Counted from the stretch's first letter, positions 26,162-34,728 are shown. The stretch is DNA of 64,000 nt from Undibacterium sp. (GCF_030651495.1 NZ_JAUSFI010000066.1:19951-83950); one strand, 5' to 3'. Notes: generated by a model not told the origin, from the letters alone. Numbers and translations: made by a program.

Positions 26162-26683
26162 TTACACTGCCAGCGCCTGCTCTAACAAGGCATGCAATTC
26201 CTTGAAGGAAGGCTGACCGACATAGCGTTTGATAATTTTGCCTTGTTTATCGATGACATAGGTCGTTGGCGTGAGTTTAACGTCGCCAAACGACTGCGCC
26301 AATTGTCCCTGTACATCGAGCGCGACATGAAACGGTAACTGGCGGGTTTCGGCGTAGTTCAACACATAATTCGGCGGGTCGTAGCTCATCGCTACGGCGA
26401 CAAATTCCAGGCCTTTCGGATGAAATTTATTATAGGTTTCTATCATCTGCGGCATCTCGGCCACGCAGGTGGAGCATGAAGTTGCCCAGAAATTGACCAT
26501 CACGACCTTGCCACGCAGGCTTTGGCTGCTGATTTTTTCGCCCTTCAGATTGACGTAAGTGACATCGGGCGCGGCTTGTTTGCCCGCAAGAGATTGATAA
26601 AACAAGACGGCCAGCACAATCAGAAAACTGCCCGCCAGAAGCGAAAACAGTAAAAACTTGCGCGGTGCGGTGGGTGCGAGCAT
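26162..26683 (-). CDS. TlpA/ResA-like membrane-anchored thioredoxin
   Basis: A 173-residue thiol-disulfide protein with an N-terminal membrane anchor (FLLFSLLAGSFLIVLAVLFY), then a periplasmic thioredoxin fold. The active site is C70-S-T-C73 in VNFWATSCSTCVAEMPQM; the cis-Pro segment is KLTPTTYVIDKQGKI. CSTC is less common than the CxPC of ResA/CcmG: the Pro is replaced by Thr, which usually changes redox potential. It may keep apocytochrome heme-site cysteines reduced, which fits a genome making many c-type cytochromes (NirN, NirC, P460-like), but there are no ccm genes here. Divergent from the MFS gene. Confidence 0.85.
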   Translation of the reverse strand: MLAPTAPRKFLLFSLLAGSFLIVLAVLFYQSLAGKQAAPDVTYVNLKGEKISSQSLRGKVVMVNFWATSCSTCVAEMPQMIETYNKFHPKGLEFVAVAMSYDPPNYVLNYAETRQLPFHVALDVQGQLAQSFGDVKLTPTTYVIDKQGKIIKRYVGQPSFKELHALLEQALAV

Positions 26684-26752
26684 GGGAGATCCGATACAGA
26701 TGAAAAATAACTTGATCTCGCATTATACGGTGCCTGCTGGGTTATAGTCAGG

Positions 26753-26774
26753 ACGGGTTCTATGACAAACCCGT
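26753..26774. other. Hairpin in the leader of the MFS gene
   Basis: ACGGGTT (26753-26759) and AACCCGT (26768-26774) form a perfect 7-bp stem with an 8-base loop, 33 bp upstream of the first MFS ATG and between divergent genes. It could be an operator or an attenuator stem. No T-tract follows. Confidence 0.4.
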
Positions 26775-26807
26775 TATTTAATCCCTAGCTTAATCGACGG
26801 CAAACTG

Positions 26808-28004
26808 ATGAATTATAAAATGAGCGATGGCATAAAAAAAATCCCGCAGGGAATCTGGATGCTGGGCTTTGTCAGCATGCTCATGGATATCTCGTCCGAG
26901 ATGGTCCATAGCCTGTTACCGCTGTTCATGGTGGGCACGCTGGGTGCCAGCGCCTTTACCGTGGGACTGATCGAGGGATTGGCAGAATCGCTGGCACTGA
27001 TCGTCAAGGTGTTTTCCGGCACGCTCAGCGATTATCCTGGCAGGCGTAAAGGGCTGGCGCTGTTTGGTTATGGGCTGAGCGCGCTGACCAAACCACTCTT
27101 TGCCATCGCGGCCAGCGCCGACATGGTGCTCACGGCTAGACTACTCGACCGCATCGGCAAGGGCATACGTGGCGCGCCGCGCGACGCCCTGGTGGCCGAT
27201 ATTGCCCCGGCCGAATTACGCGGTGCCGCGTTTGGCCTGCGCCAGTCACTCGATACCGTCGGCGCGTTTACCGGCCCCTTGCTGGCGGTGGGCCTGATGC
27301 TGCTCTGGGCCAACGATTTCCGCAGTATTTTTTGGTTATCGGTCATCCCCGGCCTGCTGGCCCTGGCTTTATTGCTATTTGGCGTACACGAACCGGCCAA
27401 CGCGCATGCCGGCAAGGCGCGCAACCCGATTAGCAGGGCGAATTTGCAGAGACTGAATCGCCGTTACTGGTGGGTGGTGGCGATAGGCGGCATCTTCACC
27501 TTGGCGCGCTTTAGCGAGGCTTTTTTAGTCTTGCAGGCACAGCAAGTTGGCATTCCGCTGGCACTGGTGCCGCTGGTAATGGTGGCGATGAATCTGGTCT
27601 ACGCGGCGGCGGCCTATCCGTTTGGCAAACTGTCGGATCGCATCAGCCACAGCAGTTTGCTGATGCTGGGTTTGCTGTGTCTAATCGCCGCCGACCTGAT
27701 TCTCGCCAATAGCAGCGGCTGGGCCGGCGTGCTGGCTGGCGTGAGCTTATGGGGGCTGCACATGGGCATGACACAGGGTTTGCTGGCCAGCATGGTCGCG
27801 GCCAGCGCGCCCTTTGATTTACGCGGCACCGCGTATGGCCTGTTCAACCTGATCAGCGGCATCGCCATGCTGATCGCCAGCGTGGTGGCTGGCCTGTTAT
27901 GGGATCACTACGGCGCGGCTTTCACGTTTTATGCCGGTGCCGGGTTTTGCGTCGTGACCATGCTGGCTTTGCTCACTTTTACGGCCAAGCCGGCATTACC
28001 ATAA
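26808..28004 (+). CDS. Major facilitator superfamily transporter
   Basis: A 398-residue polytopic protein with the 12-span MFS pattern. N-terminal signature: GFVSMLMDISSEMVHSLLPL followed by LIEGLAESLALIVKVFSG; the loop 2-3 motif appears as SDYPGRRKGLALFGYGLSAL, with another conserved stretch LLDRIGKGIRGAPRDALVAD. These mark a broad family of MFS proteins with no defined substrate. The start may be ATG 26808 or ATG 26820 (MSDGIKK). Its last 9 bases overlap the end of the convergent outer-membrane protein gene. Confidence 0.85.
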   Translation: MNYKMSDGIKKIPQGIWMLGFVSMLMDISSEMVHSLLPLFMVGTLGASAFTVGLIEGLAESLALIVKVFSGTLSDYPGRRKGLALFGYGLSALTKPLFAIAASADMVLTARLLDRIGKGIRGAPRDALVADIAPAELRGAAFGLRQSLDTVGAFTGPLLAVGLMLLWANDFRSIFWLSVIPGLLALALLLFGVHEPANAHAGKARNPISRANLQRLNRRYWWVVAIGGIFTLARFSEAFLVLQAQQVGIPLALVPLVMVAMNLVYAAAAYPFGKLSDRISHSSLLMLGLLCLIAADLILANSSGWAGVLAGVSLWGLHMGMTQGLLASMVAASAPFDLRGTAYGLFNLISGIAMLIASVVAGLLWDHYGAAFTFYAGAGFCVVTMLALLTFTAKPALP

Positions 28005-28772
28005 GCGCGCCAGCGGCAGCACCAGCCCGGCGAACAGGGCGCAATCCGGTGATGCCGTCGTCAAGCCCTTGGCGACACCAAAATCCATCGTCAGGCGCTT
28101 GCTGGGGCTGTAACTCAAGGCTAACAGCGCCTGCCCTTGCGCCTTGGTGCCGCTGCGGCGTGACCCGGCCCATTCGGCAGTGGCGCCCCAGTGCTCATTG
28201 ATGGGTAGTGAGAACGAGGATGACAAGCCACTCTGCATGTGCGAACTATCCTGTTCGGCCACGCCTAGCCGGGTCAGATTCAGGTTCAGGTCCATATGCA
28301 GCGCGCCGATGTCTTTGCTGAAAATGCCATTCATTTCATAATCGGCACGGCCGGAGCCTATCGCCTTGGCGGCAGTCGGCAATTTGCTCGACAATTCCAA
28401 GCCGAAGGCTGTGTCTTCACTGACGATGAAAGCGCGCTTGAGTACCAAGCTGGTATCGCCAAAACCGCGATCAAGCTGGCCGGCACCGTCGTTTGCCAGC
28501 ACCAGCAATTCGCCGCCGACCAGCAGGCCCCACTCTTGGGAAAACGCCAGCTTCAGTTGATACGGCATGCTATGCCGGCGCGCCTGATCGCTGTGCGTGC
28601 TCAAGCCGCCCAATTCGAGTTCCAGTTGCCCTGCCAGCGGCAATTGCGCCGGGCTCGACACCGATGGCCGGTAAGGCGTAATCGCGCCATCGCTGTCATC
28701 CGGCCCGGCATGGGCCGACGCTGTCAGCATCAGGCTCATCGCGATAGCAGAAATAGAGAATACAGAGCGCAT
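27996..28772 (-). CDS. Exported beta-rich, probably outer-membrane protein (MetA/phenol-transporter-like)
   Basis: A 258-residue protein with a Sec signal peptide (MRSVFSISAIAMSLMLTASAHA, cleavage after residue ~22). The mature part is made of alternating hydrophobic strands (QLELELGGLSTHS, LKLAFSQEWGLLVGGEL, FGLELSSKLPTAAK, LALSYSPSKRLTMDFGVAKG), typical of outer-membrane barrels of the MetA-pathway/alpha-amylase-like transporter group. The strand repeat and the DGAGQLDRGFGDTSLVLK segment fit that family. The role is unknown. It overlaps the MFS gene at its 3' end by 9 bp (convergent). Confidence 0.65.
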   Translation of the reverse strand: MRSVFSISAIAMSLMLTASAHAGPDDSDGAITPYRPSVSSPAQLPLAGQLELELGGLSTHSDQARRHSMPYQLKLAFSQEWGLLVGGELLVLANDGAGQLDRGFGDTSLVLKRAFIVSEDTAFGLELSSKLPTAAKAIGSGRADYEMNGIFSKDIGALHMDLNLNLTRLGVAEQDSSHMQSGLSSSFSLPINEHWGATAEWAGSRRSGTKAQGQALLALSYSPSKRLTMDFGVAKGLTTASPDCALFAGLVLPLARLW

Positions 28773-28807
28773 GATTTTCCTTGAATTTTCGTTGAATTTT
28801 CGTTGAA

Positions 28808-29263
28808 TTATGAGGCGCTGACGGTCGGTACCGAGATCGGCTTACCGGCCACGTGCGTCGTCAGTACGATCGCGGTCGAGGTCGAGCCAAAGACATTGAG
28901 TTCATCGATGACGCGCTGGAGATGCTCGACATCGGTGGCCAGCACGCGCATCACCGCGCCGTCTTCGCCGGTAACGGTATAGCAATCGATAATTTCGGGG
29001 CAGCGGGCGACATACTCAGCGTAAGGCCGGCCCTGCTGGGTGGACAGGCGTATCATCGCCGTAATCTGGTAGCCGAGCGCTTTGGGGCTGATATCGGCGC
29101 GGTAGCCGCGGATAACGCCGGCTGCTTCCAGCCGTTTAATCCGCTCCGAGACGGCGGGCTGGCTCAGGTGCACCTGCCGGCCGATTTCGGCATGGGACAT
29201 ACGGGCATCCTGTTGCAATAATTGCAGGATTTTCTGGTCGAAATTATCCACTTTTTGATTCAT
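28808..29263 (-). CDS. Lrp/AsnC-family transcription regulator
   Basis: A 151-residue regulator: N-terminal winged helix-turn-helix (NFDQKILQLLQQDARMSHAE, then SQPAVSERIKRLEAAGVIRG) and C-terminal RAM ligand-binding domain (CYTVTGEDGAVMRVLATDVEHL). Start placed at ATG 29263 (MNQKVDNF); the two codons upstream would need a TTG start. Members of this family sense amino acids. Divergent from lysA with a 121-bp gap containing an inverted repeat, so lysA is the likely target and lysine a plausible effector. Unlike the siroheme decarboxylase subunits above, this is a canonical DNA-binding Lrp. Confidence 0.92.
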   Translation of the reverse strand: MNQKVDNFDQKILQLLQQDARMSHAEIGRQVHLSQPAVSERIKRLEAAGVIRGYRADISPKALGYQITAMIRLSTQQGRPYAEYVARCPEIIDCYTVTGEDGAVMRVLATDVEHLQRVIDELNVFGSTSTAIVLTTHVAGKPISVPTVSAS

Positions 29264-29318
29264 AAGCAAGCACCCTTAATTTCAATTCAAATCATGGAAA
29301 AAGCATTTAATTGCTTAT
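29262..29318. promoter_or_regulatory. Inverted repeat between lrp-type regulator and lysA
   Basis: ATAAGCAA (29262-29269) and TTGCTTAT (29311-29318) are perfect 8-bp complements separated by 41 bp. The left arm overlaps the regulator's start codon and the right arm lies about 67 bp upstream of lysA. The spacing of about 49 bp centre to centre (4-5 helical turns) would suit a looped Lrp octamer. Confidence 0.4.
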
Positions 29319-29384
29319 GAGTTCCCATTCATTTCCTGTCTTTACCTTGTTATATTATAGGTCAACTTAAACGAGATTCCTATC

Positions 29385-30626
29385 ATGCCAAATGCTATCA
29401 CGCCGACCCAGATCGCCCACATTGCCGCGCAATTTAACACGCCTTGCTGGGTGTATGACGCGCAAGTCATCCGCCAGCAAATAGCCCGTTTGCGCCAGTT
29501 TGACGTGATCCGTTTTGCGCAAAAGGCATCGAGCAATATTCATTTGCTCAAACTCATGCGCGAACAGGGCGTGATGGTGGATTCGGTCTCGCTCGGCGAG
29601 GTCGAGCGTGCGCTGGCCGCGGGCTATGTCCCCGATGCCAATGCCAAGCACGCGCCCATCGTGTTTACCGCCGATTTGCTGGATAAAAACGCCTTGCAGC
29701 GCGTTATTGAACTCAATATTCCGGTCAATTGTGGCTCGCCACAAATGCTGGAACAACTCGGCCAGGCCCATCCCGGCCACCCGGTCTGGCTGCGCATTAA
29801 TCCCGGTTTTGGCCATGGCCACAGCCGCAAGACCAATACCGGCGGCGAGCAAAGCAAGCACGGTATCTGGTTTGAGCATTTACAGCACTCCTTGGCCATC
29901 ATCGAACAGTATGGCTTGACACTCATCGGCTTACACATGCATATCGGTTCAGGCGTCGATTACGACCATTTGCAAAGCGTCTGCGACGCCATGATTACGC
30001 AAGTCAAAAACTGCGGCCGCGACCTTCAGGCGATCTCGATCGGCGGCGGCCTGTCGATCCCGTATTACGGCGACGAAGCCGTGGTCGATACCGACCACTA
30101 TTTTCAAATCTGGGACAAGGCGCGCAAACAGATCGAAGCCCACCTTGGTCATGCCATCAGTATGGAAATCGAGCCGGGACGTTTTCTGGTGGCGCAATCG
30201 GGTTTGCTGATCTCGGAATTGCGCGCGCAAAAACAAGTCGGCAATAATTTCTTTGCGCTGGTCGATGCCGGCTTCAATGACCTGGCCCGCCCGGCCATGT
30301 ATGGCAGCTATCACCGCATCAGCACCCATGCGCCGGATGGCACGCCGCGCAGCGGTGCCACGCGCCCTACCGTGGTCGCCGGCCCCTTATGCGAATCGGG
30401 CGATGTGTTTACCCAGGAAGAGGGTGGCGTCGTCACCACGCAAGATTTACCGGCCTGCGAGATCGGCGATTTGTTTGTATTTCACGATACCGGCGCTTAC
30501 GGTGCCAGCATGTCGTCGAATTACAACTCGCGCCCATTGATACCGGAAATCCTGGTTGACGGTGAGCAAATCAGGCAAATTCGCCGACGCCAGACGGTGC
30601 AGGAACTGATCGCGCTGGAACTGTAA
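29385..30626 (+). CDS. lysA: Diaminopimelate decarboxylase (LysA-like)
   Basis: PLP-dependent fold-type III decarboxylase that converts meso-diaminopimelate to L-lysine. The 413-residue protein has the PLP lysine K47 in RFAQKASSN, the HMHIGSGVD loop, the glycine-rich phosphate loop ISIGGGLSIP, EPGRFLVA and the dimer-interface CESGDV with the catalytic Cys; all residues of a decarboxylase active site appear intact. Length (about 415) fits LysA. Divergent from the Lrp-type regulator. A carboxynorspermidine or related decarboxylase is a less likely alternative. Confidence 0.9.
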   Translation: MPNAITPTQIAHIAAQFNTPCWVYDAQVIRQQIARLRQFDVIRFAQKASSNIHLLKLMREQGVMVDSVSLGEVERALAAGYVPDANAKHAPIVFTADLLDKNALQRVIELNIPVNCGSPQMLEQLGQAHPGHPVWLRINPGFGHGHSRKTNTGGEQSKHGIWFEHLQHSLAIIEQYGLTLIGLHMHIGSGVDYDHLQSVCDAMITQVKNCGRDLQAISIGGGLSIPYYGDEAVVDTDHYFQIWDKARKQIEAHLGHAISMEIEPGRFLVAQSGLLISELRAQKQVGNNFFALVDAGFNDLARPAMYGSYHRISTHAPDGTPRSGATRPTVVAGPLCESGDVFTQEEGGVVTTQDLPACEIGDLFVFHDTGAYGASMSSNYNSRPLIPEILVDGEQIRQIRRRQTVQELIALEL

Positions 30627-30652
30627 ATCTAGCGTCAAATTCCGCTTCAACG

Positions 30653-30688
30653 CCCAGAGAAAACGCGCCAGCCGCCGTTTTCTCTGGG
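30653..30688. terminator. Perfect 13-bp hairpin downstream of lysA
   Basis: CCCAGAGAAAACG (30653-30665) and CGTTTTCTCTGGG (30676-30688) with a 10-base loop. It begins 27 bp after the lysA stop. There is no T-run after the stem, so it may act as a 3' stabiliser or Rho-assisted terminator, not a classical intrinsic one. Confidence 0.55.
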
Positions 30689-30722
30689 AACCTGATTCAG
30701 CACCATTCCCCTTTTCAAGGGA

Positions 30723-30751
30723 TTGACGCGGCACCAGAGATCCCCTAAAAT
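30723..30751 (+). promoter_or_regulatory. Strong sigma-70 promoter-like sequence
   Basis: TTGACG (30723-30728), exactly 17 bp spacer, TAAAAT (30746-30751): one mismatch each to the -35 and -10 consensus. The predicted start is about 30758, leaving a leader of roughly 140 nt before the hypothetical gene at 30899, or driving a small RNA in that space. Confidence 0.6.
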
Positions 30752-30898
30752 CTGCCGCACAGGTGTGAAGGGACGCCTGCCCGCACAAGAGGCTCTCACC
30801 CTAGTCTTCTCATTTATCATCATGCAGATTTGATGTGATAAGAACTTAATTCGTTTGGCATCAGCGGGATTGCCACCATAACGAACAGGAGCCTTATC

Positions 30899-31417
30899 AT
30901 GCTATCCCCCGTCACCGAACTCAAGACCCGCGCCCGTTTATTGTTAAACGCCATGCACGCCAACACGCCTGCAAGCATCGCGCGCAGCACCCGCATCAGC
31001 AAACAACAAGCCTGGCCTATCCCGCAACTATGGACCTTACGCCACGCGTTAAACATCGTCGCCAGCGAAGCCGGATTTAGCCATTGGGAGCAGGCGCGTC
31101 ATGTCTTGAGTGGCGCAGCACAGGCCAGCGAAGACATGGGCACGTTCTGGTACGACAAGCGGGCGCATGGCTTTACCAATCACTGGTTTGCCCATTACCA
31201 TGAAGCCAAAGCGCAATTGCAACTGCATCCGGACAGTTATCTGCTGCCGTACAAAAATCAGTTTTTTGTCGCCGAACTGGCGTGCATTACGCCACTAGGT
31301 TTAGCGGAGAATGTATCCCTTTGGCTAGCCCTATCGCATGATCTGGTGGCAGGTTACGGCAGTGCAGCCTGGACAGGTCTATGCGCACTGCGACTCAAAG
31401 CAACTCGCCTTGAATAG
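30899..31417 (+). CDS. Conserved-looking protein of unknown function
   Basis: A 172-residue cytoplasmic protein with no signal peptide or membrane span. It starts at ATG 30899 with AGGAG seven bases upstream. The N-terminal half is helical and basic (LKTRARLLLNAMHANTPA, RISKQQAWPIPQLWTLRHAL, ASEAGFSHWEQARHVL); the C-terminal half has an aromatic, His-rich stretch (TNHWFAHYHEAKAQLQLH) followed by YLLPYKNQFFVAEL. I do not recognise a named family. It is preceded by a strong promoter-like sequence and followed by a palindromic repeat. Confidence 0.65.
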   Translation: MLSPVTELKTRARLLLNAMHANTPASIARSTRISKQQAWPIPQLWTLRHALNIVASEAGFSHWEQARHVLSGAAQASEDMGTFWYDKRAHGFTNHWFAHYHEAKAQLQLHPDSYLLPYKNQFFVAELACITPLGLAENVSLWLALSHDLVAGYGSAAWTGLCALRLKATRLE

Positions 31418-31504
31418 CCAAAAACACCCGCCGGCATTGAAGTCAAACTCGAACTTAAAGAAGAGTAATTGACGCAGTGTGTGATGAACACGTTGAGCGA
31501 AAAT

Positions 31505-31572
31505 GGACACGCATATTCCATGTGCCTTTCGAGCCCATAATGGCCTGGGAGGCGCATGGATACTGCGCGTCC
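31505..31572. repeat. Dispersed palindromic repeat, copy 5
   Basis: Left arm CGCATATTCCATGTGCC (31510-31526), right arm GGCGCATGGATACTGCG, inner GCC-CATAAT-GGC stem, outer GGAC / GTCC. Several substitutions, one compensated (ATGTG, so the small inner hairpin is weakened). Between convergent genes, 19 bp beyond the stop of the oxygenase gene. Confidence 0.75.
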
Positions 31573-31591
31573 GCTTTTAGAAGTCCTCTTG

Positions 31592-32344
31592 TTAAATGAC
31601 GATCTCAACCACACTGGCGGAGCGTGAATTGGGCAAGGGCAGATTATCTGCAGCGCGATAGGTAAACACCATCGAAAACTTGGTCTGCGCGGTCTGGTTA
31701 CGGCCGGCGGCGTGAAACAGATTGCTATGAAACAGCAAGACATCCCCTTGCTGTAACGGGACAGCGAGTGCCTGCGCCAGCAAGCCCTGATTCTGCGGCA
31801 AATCGGCGCGTAAAAACTGCGCCGCGTCGAGTTGCTCGGACGCAATCGACCACAGGTGAGAGCCGGGCAATACCAGCAGGCAGCCATTTTCCGGCGTCTC
31901 GTTGCGCAAGGCCAGCCATGCCGATACCAGCTCAGCGCGTTGAAATTGCCAGTAACGGCTATCGCGGTGCCAGCCAGTAATGCTGGAAAAGCGCGGCTGC
32001 TTGGTCATGATGCAATTGTGGTGCACCTGCGATAGCCGTACGCCCTCGCCCAGCAATTGATGCAACGCTTGTGATAAGCGCTCGCCCTTGGCCCAATCCG
32101 CTAACAAAGGACTGCGCGCCACCGCCTGCAATAAGCGCCTTGCGGTGCGCCCGCCCTCCGCTTCGCGCGAAGCGGGTGCGCCGGGGTAACTGGTATCGGC
32201 TTCGTACTCTATGGGTGCGGCATCTGCCAGCAATGCTTGCCGGGCAAAGGCGATCACGGCGTCGCAATAGGCGGCGTCTGCCAGCGCAGGCAAAACCAGA
32301 TAACCATTGAGCTTAAATTGATGCAATTGTGTAGAAGTAAGCAT
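31592..32344 (-). CDS. Phytanoyl-CoA dioxygenase (PhyH) family oxygenase
   Basis: A 250-residue Fe(II)/2-oxoglutarate-dependent oxygenase-like protein. Metal site: H and D in TGWHRDSRYWQ, and a distal His in LLFHSNLFHAAGRN, with Arg in the FTYRA region for 2-oxoglutarate. The central AELVSAWLALRNETPENGCL and VLPGSH stretches are typical of PhyH enzymes, which hydroxylate diverse small molecules. Start at ATG 32344 (MLTSTQLHQFKLNGYLVLP), which is the usual N-terminus; the open frame upstream to 32563 overlaps the divergent gene and has no similarity. Substrate unknown. Confidence 0.85.
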   Translation of the reverse strand: MLTSTQLHQFKLNGYLVLPALADAAYCDAVIAFARQALLADAAPIEYEADTSYPGAPASREAEGGRTARRLLQAVARSPLLADWAKGERLSQALHQLLGEGVRLSQVHHNCIMTKQPRFSSITGWHRDSRYWQFQRAELVSAWLALRNETPENGCLLVLPGSHLWSIASEQLDAAQFLRADLPQNQGLLAQALAVPLQQGDVLLFHSNLFHAAGRNQTAQTKFSMVFTYRAADNLPLPNSRSASVVEIVI

Positions 32345-32507
32345 GGAAAAACTTTGAAAATGTTTATTCTGTATTGTGCCACGACGTGCGCGGCATAACA
32401 GATACAGTTGCAGGAAATTAACGGCAGCAATACCGGCAAGAAAAGCCCTTGCCCCATAGCGCCTGAGGTGGCAAGATACACCGACATCCACACCAACGGA
32501 GAACGGC

Positions 32508-33728
32508 ATGGCATCTGGCAAGATACTGGTAGCGCAAGGCGGTGGTCCGACTGCGGTCATCAATCAATCCCTGGTCGGTGTGGCGTTGGAAGCGCGGCGT
32601 TTCCAAGAGGTCAACAGGATTTACGGTGCCAGGCATGGTGTGCGCGGTATCGTCGATGAAGACTTCGTCGATCTGACGCAAGAAACCAGCCACAATCTGG
32701 AGCTGGTAGCGAATACCCCGTCGTCAGCCTTAGGCTCGACCCGCGATAAACCGGATGAAAAATATTGCCAGGAAATATTCAAGGTCTTGCGCGCGCATGA
32801 GATCGAGCATTTCTTTTATATCGGCGGCAATGACTCCTCTGACACGGTGCGCATCGTCAGCCTGGAGGCGCAAAAAGCCGGCTATCCGCTACGTTGCATC
32901 CACATTCCGAAAACCATCGATAACGATCTGGTCGGCAATGACCATACGCCGGGTTTCCCGTCGGCGGCGCGTTTTGTAGCGCAAGCCTTTGCCGGTGCGA
33001 ATCTGGATAATGCGGCCCTGCCCGGCGTATATGTCGGGGTGGTGATGGGGCGCCATGCCGGTTTTTTGACCGCCGCGTCCGCGCTCGGCAAAAAATTCCC
33101 GGATGATGGCCCGCACTTGATTTACTTGCCAGAGCGCACTTTTGTTTTAGAGAAATTTCTGACTGATGTGAAAGATACCTATCAACGCTATGGCCGCTGT
33201 GTGATAGCGGTATCGGAAGGTATCCACGATGCCGCCGGTACGCCTATTCTCAGTCTGCTTGCCAAAGACCTGGAACAGGATGCGCATGGCAATGTGCAAC
33301 TCTCCGGCACGGGTGCCTTAGCCGATTTATTGTGTGAAGAAATTAAATCTAAACTTGGCATCAAGCGCGTGCGTGGCGATACCTTTGGCTACTTGCAGCG
33401 CTCGTTCATCGGCTGCGTATCGGATGTCGATCAGCGCGAAGCGCGCGAAGTGGCCGAGAAAGCCGTGCAGTTTGCTATGTGGGGGTCGCAAAATGGCTCG
33501 GTCGCGATCCGTCGCACCGGCTTTTACTCGGTTGATTACGATTTACTGCCCTTAGAAGCGGTGGCGGGTAAAACCCGCACCATGGAAGATGAATTTATCA
33601 GCGCCAGCGGCACCGACATCACCGATGCTTTCCGCCTCTATCTGCGTCCCCTGCTCGGCTCCGGTATGCCGGATGCATTTCGCCTGCGCTTTAGCCCGGT
33701 AAAAAAAGTACTGAAAAACACGAATTGA
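32508..33728 (+). CDS. pfp: 6-phosphofructokinase, probably PPi-dependent
   Basis: Phosphorylates fructose 6-phosphate (and can reverse the step) in glycolysis. The 406-residue protein has the phosphofructokinase motifs AQGGGPTAVINQSLVG, YIGGNDSSDTV, PKTIDNDL and GRHAGFLTAAS. The residue after GG that decides the phosphoryl donor is not the Gly of ATP-type GGDGS; GGNDS and the ~400-residue length point to the pyrophosphate-using group, as in several betaproteobacteria and methylotrophs. GGDDS is the more usual PPi form, so the Asn is notable. Ribosome site GGAGAA lies just ahead of the ATG. Confidence 0.88.
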   Translation: MASGKILVAQGGGPTAVINQSLVGVALEARRFQEVNRIYGARHGVRGIVDEDFVDLTQETSHNLELVANTPSSALGSTRDKPDEKYCQEIFKVLRAHEIEHFFYIGGNDSSDTVRIVSLEAQKAGYPLRCIHIPKTIDNDLVGNDHTPGFPSAARFVAQAFAGANLDNAALPGVYVGVVMGRHAGFLTAASALGKKFPDDGPHLIYLPERTFVLEKFLTDVKDTYQRYGRCVIAVSEGIHDAAGTPILSLLAKDLEQDAHGNVQLSGTGALADLLCEEIKSKLGIKRVRGDTFGYLQRSFIGCVSDVDQREAREVAEKAVQFAMWGSQNGSVAIRRTGFYSVDYDLLPLEAVAGKTRTMEDEFISASGTDITDAFRLYLRPLLGSGMPDAFRLRFSPVKKVLKNTN

Positions 33729-33787
33729 GAGTTCAGCAGATAAGTCAAATGTTATGTAAAATCCAGACTTAACATAAGGTCAATCCC

Positions 33788-34432
33788 ATGCCATCACGCC
33801 GTCACGTCCTGAAAAAATCCCTGTTGCTGACCGCCGCCGGCCTGTTCACTGGCTTACGCGCGCCCACTGTGCTGGCGCAAGACAGCCCAGTGGGCCACGG
33901 CAACCTGACACCACCGCCGGACTTGTTCGACTCACAGGCACTGGATCTGGATTTTTGGATCAAACCGCGCAGCCTGGATTTAATTCGCCCCGCCAGCGGT
34001 GAACGGGTACAGCTTTTGTACTGGAAAGATGGTGACATCCTCGATTCTGCCTACCAGCAAGTCTGCCACTTACTACGCGATGTCAATGGCAAAAAATCGG
34101 CCCCCATTGATCCAAAATTACTCGAAACCTTGTGGGCGACACAAGCCTTTATCGCGCGCTTCGGCATGACCAAGCCGTTAGAGATTTTGTCAGGATATCG
34201 CACGCCGGAGTCGAACCAGCGCTTGATAGAAGAAGGTATACCGGCAGCGCGTAAATCGCTGCATCTGGAAGGCCGTGCCGCCGACATCCGCATTGCCCAT
34301 TTGCACGAAGAAGTGCTGGGCGAATTGATCAAAAGCTTCCGGCAAGGCGGCGTCGGCTTTTACTACCGGCCCAGCGCCAGGGGCGGCTGGATCCATACCG
34401 ATACCGGCTTACAGCGGATGTGGAAAGGCTAA
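33788..34432 (+). CDS. YcbK-like DUF882 protein (peptidase M15-type fold), exported
   Basis: A 214-residue periplasmic protein. The N-terminus MPSRRHVLKKSLLLTAAG resembles a twin-arginine signal (RR-x-h-L), with cleavage after TVLA near residue 30. The catalytic domain shows SGYRTPESN at 135-143, H159 and D166 in LHLEGRAADI, and H203/D205 in WIHTDTG, the zinc and catalytic residues of M15-like D-Ala-D-Ala peptidases. E. coli YcbK (MepK) is a murein endopeptidase that cleaves meso-DAP cross-links, so a peptidoglycan hydrolase role is likely. Convergent with a small gene 17 bp away. Confidence 0.88.
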   Translation: MPSRRHVLKKSLLLTAAGLFTGLRAPTVLAQDSPVGHGNLTPPPDLFDSQALDLDFWIKPRSLDLIRPASGERVQLLYWKDGDILDSAYQQVCHLLRDVNGKKSAPIDPKLLETLWATQAFIARFGMTKPLEILSGYRTPESNQRLIEEGIPAARKSLHLEGRAADIRIAHLHEEVLGELIKSFRQGGVGFYYRPSARGGWIHTDTGLQRMWKG

Positions 34433-34449
34433 GGCAAAATCACGCAGCA

Positions 34450-34728
34450 CTAGCGCTTGTGCTGGCGGCCACGATCGGCCGACTCGCGCAAGATCGTGTA
34501 ATTCCAGTCGTGCTGATTCGTGCTGCCGTTGACCGATACGGTAATGCGGAACATGTCATCCGGCTCCTTCAGCCTTTGCCCCTTGGCTTCCAGCTTAAGA
34601 TTCACATCTTTGCGATCATAGACATCAAGCTCGACCTCAGCGCCGGAAACGGCCGCCGGAGAGACTAGCGCGGCAATCGTCTTAGGCGTGAAATCCACCA
34701 TATACACCGGCATTGCGTAGGCACCCAT
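34450..34728 (-). CDS. Small soluble protein of unknown function
   Basis: A 92-residue protein with no signal peptide or membrane span. Ribosome site TTGGGGGAA precedes the ATG by about six bases, supporting translation. Sequence features: hydrophobic start MPVYMVDFTPKTIAALV, acidic beta-like stretch GAEVELDVYDRKDVNLKLEA, then a basic tail ESADRGRQHKR. I do not recognise the family. It is monocistronic between the DUF882 gene (convergent) and the DUF885 gene (same strand, 134 bp further on). Confidence 0.6.
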   Translation of the reverse strand: MGAYAMPVYMVDFTPKTIAALVSPAAVSGAEVELDVYDRKDVNLKLEAKGQRLKEPDDMFRITVSVNGSTNQHDWNYTILRESADRGRQHKR

